Positions 1 to 4,517 of a stretch of DNA of 6,391 nucleotides are shown piece by piece (within the stretch, counting starts at the first letter, position 1; each line of letters starts with the position of its first letter). The DNA is taken from assembly GCA_947379685.1 (NCBI GenBank), contig CANCOG010000294.1, positions 1 through 6,391 of the forward strand, written 5' to 3'. The DNA comes from Flavipsychrobacter stenotrophus. GTDB lineage: Bacteria; Bacteroidota; Bacteroidia; Chitinophagales; Chitinophagaceae. The notes under the pieces were generated by a model that saw nothing but the letters and a program-made list of their open reading frames with translations, made no database searches and was not told the DNA's origin. The position numbers and the translations under genes were made by a program.

Positions 1-53
1 CAGATTTTTCGCTTTATTTACAGCTAGGGTTAAACTTTGATCAACTGCGCTAG
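1..53 (+). CDS. Possible C-terminal end of an outer-membrane beta-barrel protein (partial, 5' end outside window)
   Basis: Reading from base 3, the frame gives DFSLYLQLGLNFDQLR and then a TAG stop at 51-53. Hydrophobic residues fall on every second position (F, L, L, L, L, F) with polar or small residues between them. This is the pattern of an amphipathic transmembrane beta-strand, and such a strand with a near-terminal Phe is typical of the last strand of outer-membrane barrel proteins. Only 16 residues are visible and the other two forward frames also stop soon, so this could be chance. The upstream gene, family and start cannot be seen. Confidence 0.35.
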   Translation, partial: DFSLYLQLGLNFDQLR

Positions 54-73
54 TCAACATCCGTAGAAGTCCA

Positions 74-85
74 TTATTGCAATAA
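74..85. repeat. 12-bp perfect palindrome TTATTGCAATAA
   Basis: TTATTGCAATAA equals its own reverse complement. It lies about 20 bp after the stop of the putative upstream gene and about 50 bp before the promoter-like element of the Rieske gene. It could be an operator half-site pair or a chance AT-rich palindrome. Without a loop or T-tract it is not a convincing terminator. Confidence 0.3.
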
Positions 86-137
86 AATGAGATCTGCCTG
101 ATAAAGAGTAAGTTATAATAATCGTGCCACCAAAATT

Positions 138-170
138 TCTGTAGCATTATATGCCAGTTACCTATTTTTG
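138..170 (+). promoter_or_regulatory. Candidate Bacteroidota-type promoter for the Rieske gene
   Basis: TATTTTTG at 163-170 matches the TAnnTTTG -7 consensus of the Bacteroidota primary sigma factor at all fixed positions. A 3-of-4 match to the -33 TTTG element (TCTG, 138-141) lies 21 bp upstream, within the usual spacing. Transcription would start near 175, giving a leader of about 75 nt. Confidence 0.4.
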
Positions 171-198
171 TTAGGCGATAGTTTCCGGATACTAAATG

Positions 199-212
199 CG
201 TGTAGCTACACG
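199..212. repeat. 14-bp perfect palindrome CGTGTAGCTACACG
   Basis: CGTGTAGCTACACG is a perfect dyad placed after the predicted transcription start and 38 bp before the Rieske start codon. It could be an operator for a dimeric regulator. In the transcript it could form a 5-bp stem (CGTGT/ACACG) with an AGCT loop. A second small inverted repeat follows (GGGT 223-226, ACCC 233-236). The dyad itself is visible; any function is inference. Confidence 0.4.
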
Positions 213-250
213 TTAATTTCATGGGTGAGTTTACCCGATAAAAAACTGAG

Positions 251-664
251 ATGGAAAGAAAAGAATTTTTGAAGAAATCCCTTGCGTTGTGTGGCTTGTC
301 GCTTATTCCAGCCGCAGTAATTGAAAGCTGTAGTAAAAGTTCCAGCACCGCCCCAACAAATGTCAATTTTACATTGGACCTTACTGTGGCGGCCAATAAT
401 GCACTAAACAGTGTTGGTGGCAGCCTAAATGCAAACGGTGTAATAGTGATTTGCACCGGACCAAGTGCCTATACCGCACTTTCTGCCAGTTGCACCCATG
501 AGGGGTGTACCGTAAACTACGACAAGGCGAGTACCCACCTGATTTGTCCATGCCATGGCGGCGTATTCAGTAACACGGGAGCCGTTGTTTCAGGCCCTCC
601 TCCTTCGGCACTCACAAAATATACTGTTACGAAGAGCGGGAACGTGCTTACCGTGAAATCGTAA
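251..664 (+). CDS. Secreted Rieske [2Fe-2S] protein, probable lipoprotein
   Basis: This is a small 137-residue ferredoxin-type electron carrier. The Rieske fold is shown by box I CTHEGC (residues 81-86) and box II CPCHGG (99-104). By family rule C81, H83, C99 and H102 hold the cluster, while C86 and C101 form the disulfide of high-potential Rieske proteins. GPPPSAL (115-121) matches the Pro loop. The N-terminus RKEFLKKS resembles a Tat signal with RK in place of RR, as expected for a cofactor-loaded export substrate. It is followed by a hydrophobic stretch and Cys27 in IESC, a loose lipobox, then a Ser/Thr-rich linker. It is therefore probably folded in the cytoplasm and anchored outside the inner membrane. 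No cytochrome b or c partner and no oxygenase subunit lies nearby, so the redox partner is unknown. The ATG follows an A-rich run without a Shine-Dalgarno sequence. The Rieske assignment is firm; the export route is less so. Confidence 0.9.
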   Translation: MERKEFLKKSLALCGLSLIPAAVIESCSKSSSTAPTNVNFTLDLTVAANNALNSVGGSLNANGVIVICTGPSAYTALSASCTHEGCTVNYDKASTHLICPCHGGVFSNTGAVVSGPPPSALTKYTVTKSGNVLTVKS

Positions 665-778
665 CGGCTGGTTTAAAGGGCAACTCTTTGGTGCTTTTCC
701 AGTGGGTTTAATGGAAATTATACAAAGGGAAGAGGGGGAGAACTTATTCTTCCTGATGTAAACTTTCAGGAGTTTCAT

Positions 779-786
779 TAGGTTTG
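779..786 (+). promoter_or_regulatory. Candidate -7 element for the lipoprotein gene
   Basis: TAGGTTTG matches TAnnTTTG at all fixed positions and lies 20 bp before the ATG at 807, implying a short leader of about 15 nt. No -33 TTTG is seen at the usual 19-21 bp spacing, so this rests on one element only. Confidence 0.3.
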
Positions 787-806
787 TCCAGCCAACCCAT
801 TTTTCT

Positions 807-1472
807 ATGCGCTGTTTATTTGTAATTGTTACTGCTATTGTATTGATGTCCGGCTGTATAGGCCAGAAAAGGTATACAAGGCACGTACAACGTGCATGCA
901 GGGAAATCGATACTTTAAGTAGCTATAGCAGCACATCAGTAAAGTTTTTCACGGACAGCCTGCCAAAATTTGACTCCATTGCAAAAGTACGCAGGGTTAA
1001 GAGTCACTTTTGGCCATTTATTGTGTATTGGGGTTATCAGGAAGATTTTAGCTGTCAGCTGAACCCTAATTTACCTGTGGGTGTTTTCAACAAAGCATTT
1101 TGTCATTATGCCGATTCTTTTGGTCTGGCCAAGAAATTAAAAGGGCAAAGGGTGGAGTTGAACATCAAGTCAGTTCCTGCTTCCTTTTTGTATACCAGCA
1201 AGCAAGATATTATTTATGTGCTTGTTTGGGCATTTATTATGGGAAAGCAAGCTATTTTACCTGTAAATGATCAACTGGTGTTTGAGTACCAGGTTTTTGA
1301 TGGCGAGCGGATTGTCCATCAGGGGGAAATAAGAGTTAAGAATTATGATGTGCCATTTGTCAATAACGTGCGGTCTGCAAGGGGTATCACAAAGATATAC
1401 ATGCGCCGGTACCAGGAAAATATAAAAAAGATGTCGATGAAATCGGTACTTAAGCTGATGGATGAGTGGTAG
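807..1472 (+). CDS. Hypothetical lipoprotein of unrecognised family
   Basis: I do not recognise this 221-residue protein. The N-terminus MRCLFVIVTAIVLMSGC is a clear lipoprotein signal peptide: a hydrophobic core, lipobox MSGC, and acylation expected at Cys17. The mature part is basic in its first half (KRYTRHVQRACR, 21-32), has several aromatic residues around 68-77, and a hydrophobic stretch at 134-146 that may be buried strands or a weak membrane segment. Residues 155-178 alternate hydrophobic and polar residues like beta-strands, and the end (195-221) looks helical and basic. Beyond the signal Cys and Cys3 there are three cysteines (31, 83, 99), but no metal or catalytic motif. The gene is co-directional with its neighbours, with a 142-bp gap from the Rieske gene and 64 bp to mltG. 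A structural envelope role is possible but not shown. Confidence 0.75.
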   Translation: MRCLFVIVTAIVLMSGCIGQKRYTRHVQRACREIDTLSSYSSTSVKFFTDSLPKFDSIAKVRRVKSHFWPFIVYWGYQEDFSCQLNPNLPVGVFNKAFCHYADSFGLAKKLKGQRVELNIKSVPASFLYTSKQDIIYVLVWAFIMGKQAILPVNDQLVFEYQVFDGERIVHQGEIRVKNYDVPFVNNVRSARGITKIYMRRYQENIKKMSMKSVLKLMDEW

Positions 1473-1536
1473 TTGCCCAATTTATTTTTTCCTTTTTTAG
1501 TCAATATGATTACATTAAAACTCTTATTTTAGCAGC

Positions 1537-2562
1537 ATGGGGGGAGCCAGAAAGAAGAAGTCGGGATTGCCGGCAATTATTGCAGTGATTGTACTGGCCG
1601 TGGCAGCATTCGTGCTGTTCAAGGTTTTTGGACCCAATCTGGGAATGCAGCAATACCTCTATATACATACAGGTTCCACCTACGATCAGTTGGCAGCTGA
1701 TTTGAAAGCAACCAATTTTCTGGGAGATATGACCATCTTTGGCCTGTTGGCCAAGGCTGCGGATCTGCCTGCTCATGTACACGCGGGCAGGTACCAGCTA
1801 AAAAGGGGAATGAGCACCTATAACGTGATCAGGATGCTGCGTTCAGGCAGGCAAAGCGATGTACGGTTGGTGATCACCAAGTTGCGCACAAGGCAGGATT
1901 TTATTAACCTCGTTTCGGCGAACCTTGAAGTAGATTCCAACGAGCTGAGGAAGATGTTGCAGGACCCGGTTTATCTGAAACAATTTGGACTGGATACCAA
2001 TACTGTTATGTGTGCTGTAATTCCCGATTCCTATTTTTTTCATTGGAACACAAATGCTAATAAGGCGTTCAGAAAGATACACGAGAATTACACCCGTTTT
2101 TGGACGGAGTCCCGCCGGGAGGAAGCTAAAAAACAGGGCTTGACTCCGGTCTCCGCCACTATAATGGCTTCGATTATTGATGAGGAGACAAATAAGCTGG
2201 AGGATAAGCCCAACATTGCCAGTGTTTACCTGAACAGGCTGCAAAAAGGAATGAAACTGCAGGCTGACCCTACAGTGAAGTTTGCGATTGGCGATTTTGC
2301 CATTAAGAGGATTACCGGGGTGATGCTGGAAACCAAGTCGCCATACAATACTTATCAAAACGAAGGGCTACCGCCTGGCCCCATTTGCACACCGGCTCCA
2401 TCATCTATAGACGCAGTGTTGCAGGCTCCGAAAACCAATTATATTTATTTTTGTGCGAAGGCAGACCTGAGTGGCGCATCTGTTTTTGCTGCAACTAGTG
2501 ATGAGCACATAAAAAATGCCCGCCTGTATCAGAAGGCATTGAATGAGAGAGGTATACATTGA
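1537..2562 (+). CDS. mltG: Endolytic murein transglycosylase MltG (YceG-like)
   Basis: MltG cleaves nascent peptidoglycan strands inside the chain, next to the inner membrane, and is thought to set glycan strand length. The 341-residue size is normal. A basic N-terminus (RKKK, 5-8) and one transmembrane helix (about 12-31) place the rest in the periplasm. The LysM-like subdomain should cover about 40-105. The family core is clear: ASIIDEET (211-218), with E217 aligning to the catalytic Glu218 of Escherichia coli MltG, then YLNRLQKGMKLQADPTV (231-247), SPYNTY (268-273) and GLPPGPI (277-283). Near the C-terminus the usual G-x-H-x-F reads GASVF (313-317), so the His is Ser, while H324 in the DEH motif is kept. 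The next Met (37) would remove the membrane helix, so the ATG at 1537 is preferred. No Shine-Dalgarno sequence or clear promoter is visible. A stand-alone gene is likely. Confidence 0.95.
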   Translation: MGGARKKKSGLPAIIAVIVLAVAAFVLFKVFGPNLGMQQYLYIHTGSTYDQLAADLKATNFLGDMTIFGLLAKAADLPAHVHAGRYQLKRGMSTYNVIRMLRSGRQSDVRLVITKLRTRQDFINLVSANLEVDSNELRKMLQDPVYLKQFGLDTNTVMCAVIPDSYFFHWNTNANKAFRKIHENYTRFWTESRREEAKKQGLTPVSATIMASIIDEETNKLEDKPNIASVYLNRLQKGMKLQADPTVKFAIGDFAIKRITGVMLETKSPYNTYQNEGLPPGPICTPAPSSIDAVLQAPKTNYIYFCAKADLSGASVFAATSDEHIKNARLYQKALNERGIH

Positions 2563-2596
2563 TCTTTTGTGTGCGCAGCTAATTATCTGAAACTAT

Positions 2597-2627
2597 TTTA
2601 AACAACGACTCTATACTTGTACATTTG
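2597..2627 (+). promoter_or_regulatory. Candidate Bacteroidota-type promoter for proline dehydrogenase
   Basis: TACATTTG (2620-2627) is a full match to TAnnTTTG. A 3-of-4 match to the -33 TTTG (TTTA, 2597-2600) lies 19 bp upstream. The start codon is 18 bp after the -7 element, implying a leader of roughly 10-15 nt, common for Bacteroidota genes without a Shine-Dalgarno sequence. This is the best promoter candidate in the window. Confidence 0.45.
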
Positions 2628-2645
2628 CACCCTATTTGATAGAGT

Positions 2646-3812
2646 ATGCTGCCTGAATTTGATAACACCGCAATAGCATTTGAGTACCGTAGCGATAAGG
2701 AACTCAAGCATGCGCGCTTCCTGTTTTCTTCCATGGGTTCTCCCACACTTACCAGTATCGGCATGAAAATGACCCAATGGGCCATTTCCTGGAAATTACC
2801 GGTAAAAGGAATAATAAAGAGTACATTATTCGACCAGTTTTGTGGCGGGGAAACAATGGACGAAGCAGCAAAAACTGCGGCCATGATTGGTAAGTACAAC
2901 GTGCGTACCATTCTCGACTACGGTGTAGAGGGCAAGGAATCGGAATACGATTTTGACCGGGCAGTGCCTGAGTTCATAAAGGCGATCAAATACGCTGCAA
3001 CCAACAAGAATATCCCCTTTATAAGTTTAAAGGTTACAGGCTTTTCCCGTTTTGCTTTACTGGAGAAAATACACGGCGGCGGCACCCTTAGCGATGTCGA
3101 AATAGCTGAATGGAAGCGCATTTATGACCGCATCGATTTCATTTGTAAAACAGCCGCTGAAAACGATGTTATGGTATTAGTGGATGCTGAAGAAAGCTGG
3201 GTTCAAAAGCCAGTTGACGACCTCACCGATTCCATGATGGAGCAATACAACACAAAGAAGGCCATTGTGTTTAATACTTTCCAGTTATACCGTCACGACA
3301 GGCTTGAATTCCTGAAAGTATCGGTAGAACGCGCAATTAGTAAGGGCTATTTGCATGGGTCTAAACTCGTGCGTGGTGCCTATATGGAAAAAGAAAGAAA
3401 CCGTGCAGCGCAAATGGGCTATAAAGACCCCATTCAGCCAAGTAAACAGGCAACGGATACAGATTACGATGCGGCCGTACTTTATTGCCTGGAACACTTG
3501 AAGCATCTGGCAGTTTTTATTGGTACCCACAATGAAAACAGTTGCTTAAAGGCTGCAAAATATATGATCGATCATAACATTCCTGCAGGAACCGATAGGG
3601 TGCATTTCTCCCAGTTATACGGCATGAGTGATAATATTTCGTTTAATCTTGCGCATGAAGGTTATAATGTAGCCAAGTACCTGCCTTACGGCCCGGTTAC
3701 AGATGTAATACCGTACCTCATGCGCCGGGCACAGGAAAATACTTCAGTTGCAGGACAAACCAGTCGTGAACTTTCACTGATAGATAAGGAGATAAAGCGC
3801 AGAGGGCTATAG
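2646..3812 (+). CDS. Monofunctional proline dehydrogenase (FAD-dependent)
   Basis: This enzyme oxidises L-proline to delta-1-pyrroline-5-carboxylate and passes electrons through FAD to the membrane quinone pool, the first step of proline catabolism. The 388 residues form one proline dehydrogenase barrel without the C-terminal P5C dehydrogenase or N-terminal DNA-binding part of long PutA. Motifs in order: SLKVTGF (127-133) with the conserved active-site Lys129, DAEES (180-184), NTFQLYRHD (210-218), KLVRGAYMEKER (240-251), GTHN (293-296), QLYGMSD (323-329), YLPYG (345-349) and RRAQEN (360-365). In E. coli PutA the matching Arg pair binds the proline carboxylate and the Glu closes the site, so the active site looks intact. 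The about 100-residue N-terminal helical part resembles Bacteroidota and mitochondrial forms. The partner P5C dehydrogenase is not in the window. There is no transmembrane helix, so a peripheral membrane location is likely. Confidence 0.95.
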   Translation: MLPEFDNTAIAFEYRSDKELKHARFLFSSMGSPTLTSIGMKMTQWAISWKLPVKGIIKSTLFDQFCGGETMDEAAKTAAMIGKYNVRTILDYGVEGKESEYDFDRAVPEFIKAIKYAATNKNIPFISLKVTGFSRFALLEKIHGGGTLSDVEIAEWKRIYDRIDFICKTAAENDVMVLVDAEESWVQKPVDDLTDSMMEQYNTKKAIVFNTFQLYRHDRLEFLKVSVERAISKGYLHGSKLVRGAYMEKERNRAAQMGYKDPIQPSKQATDTDYDAAVLYCLEHLKHLAVFIGTHNENSCLKAAKYMIDHNIPAGTDRVHFSQLYGMSDNISFNLAHEGYNVAKYLPYGPVTDVIPYLMRRAQENTSVAGQTSRELSLIDKEIKRRGL

Positions 3813-3826
3813 GAAGGTTACCTTTC
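3812..3826 (+). terminator. Weak hairpin just after the proline dehydrogenase stop
   Basis: GGAAGG and CCTTTC can pair as a 6-bp stem with one G-U pair and a UUA loop, starting inside the TAG stop codon. No T-tract follows, so it is at most a weak terminator or 3'-end protecting structure. Confidence 0.2.
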
Positions 3827-3859
3827 CCGATCACAGTGGCACATAAATGGCTTACTCAA

Positions 3860-3880
3860 TAGTATTGTGTCCTAATTTTA
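3860..3880 (+). promoter_or_regulatory. Weak -7-like elements before the methyltransferase gene
   Basis: Two near matches to TAnnTTTG lie just before the ATG at 3885: TAGTATTG (3860-3867) and TAATTTTA (3873-3880), each with one mismatch. Neither has a clear -33 element at the usual spacing. The second is so close that its transcript would start at or inside the start codon, so the first is the better candidate. Confidence 0.2.
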
Positions 3881-3884
3881 TACC

Positions 3885-4517
3885 ATGGACAAGGGGTATG
3901 ATAATGTGTCTGCGTTTTATGACCGGCTTTCACGTTTGGTTTTTGGCAGGCAGCTAGAGGAAGCCCAGCAATGGCTGTTGTCCTTTATACCTGCAAATGC
4001 AACCATACTAATAGTAGGCGGGGGGAGTGGCTGGATAATTGATGCCTTGAGCGGCCAATTCCTTTCAGGACTTAATATAACCTATGTGGATGCCTCGCCA
4101 AAAATGATAGCAATCGCCCAAAAGCGATTCGCAGGGGAAAACACCATCAGGTTTATCGCTGAACCTATTGAAAACGTTTCGTTTCAAGAGAAGTTCGACA
4201 TTATTCTTACGCCCTTTTTCTTCGATAATTTTACTGATGCCCGCGCCGCTTCAATTTTTTCATCGTTGCATAAGGTTTTGGGAAAGGATGGCCTTTGGTT
4301 GTATACCGATTTTCAAAGAAGCGCTTCTTTGAAACACAGATTATTGTTGAAGGCCATGTACTATTTCTTTTCTGTTCTATGTAACATAAGGACCCGCAAA
4401 CTTCCCGATATGGCAGTGTGTTTTGAGGCAGGCAATTATGTCAAAGTCGAAGAATGCTCATTCATGAACGGATTTGTAAGCTCACTTGTTTACATGGTAT
4501 ATACCAATGACAGATAG
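3885..4517 (+). CDS. Class I SAM-dependent methyltransferase, substrate unknown
   Basis: The 210-residue Rossmann-fold methyltransferase shows motif I ILIVGGGSGW (41-50), the glycine-rich SAM loop. The acidic residue after strand 2 (D69 in YVDASPKMI, 67-74) should contact the SAM ribose. A motif near strand 4 (FDIILTPFFFDNF, 104-116) carries no Asn-Pro-Pro-Tyr sequence, which argues against an N6-adenine DNA or Gln/RNA methylase. The N-terminal YDNVSAFYDRLSRLVFG resembles UbiE/COQ5-like small-molecule methyltransferases. A hydrophobic aromatic stretch (153-167) followed by RKLPD (171-175) could form a lipophilic substrate lid or touch the membrane. I would not call it UbiE, since quinone-methyltransferase signatures are not evident. 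The gap to proline dehydrogenase is 72 bp. Its last eight codons overlap the end of the opposite-strand receptor gene. Confidence 0.85.
   Translation: MDKGYDNVSAFYDRLSRLVFGRQLEEAQQWLLSFIPANATILIVGGGSGWIIDALSGQFLSGLNITYVDASPKMIAIAQKRFAGENTIRFIAEPIENVSFQEKFDIILTPFFFDNFTDARAASIFSSLHKVLGKDGLWLYTDFQRSASLKHRLLLKAMYYFFSVLCNIRTRKLPDMAVCFEAGNYVKVEECSFMNGFVSSLVYMVYTNDR

Larger units (their letters stand above)
54..250. other. Intergenic region upstream of the Rieske gene
   Basis: This stretch of about 200 bp has no open reading frame worth calling on either strand. It is AT-rich and holds a promoter-like element (138-170), two perfect palindromes (74-85 and 199-212) and a short GGGT/ACCC inverted repeat (223-226 with 233-236). 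No T-tract terminator for the putative upstream gene is visible. Confidence 0.6.

Noticed and set aside
675..689. Possible terminator hairpin after the Rieske gene (AAAGG/TCTTT)
   Set aside because: The stem has only five pairs, mostly A-U with one G-U, and there is no uninterrupted T-tract behind it.
1481..1499. T-rich run after the lipoprotein gene as an intrinsic terminator
   Set aside because: The T-tracts are long, but no GC-rich inverted repeat precedes them, so termination here cannot be supported.
1525..1532. TATTTTAG as a -7 element for mltG
   Set aside because: It has a mismatch and lies 4 bp before the ATG, so the transcript would start at or within the coding sequence.
1843..2358. 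Reverse-strand open frame of 171 codons inside mltG
   Set aside because: It lies wholly within the well-conserved mltG coding region, shows no recognisable motif and has a composition typical of an antisense shadow.
2646..3812. Bifunctional PutA or a regulatory PutA with DNA-binding domain
   Set aside because: The protein is only 388 residues and ends just after the RRxxEN motif; no aldehyde dehydrogenase domain or ribbon-helix-helix N-terminus is present.
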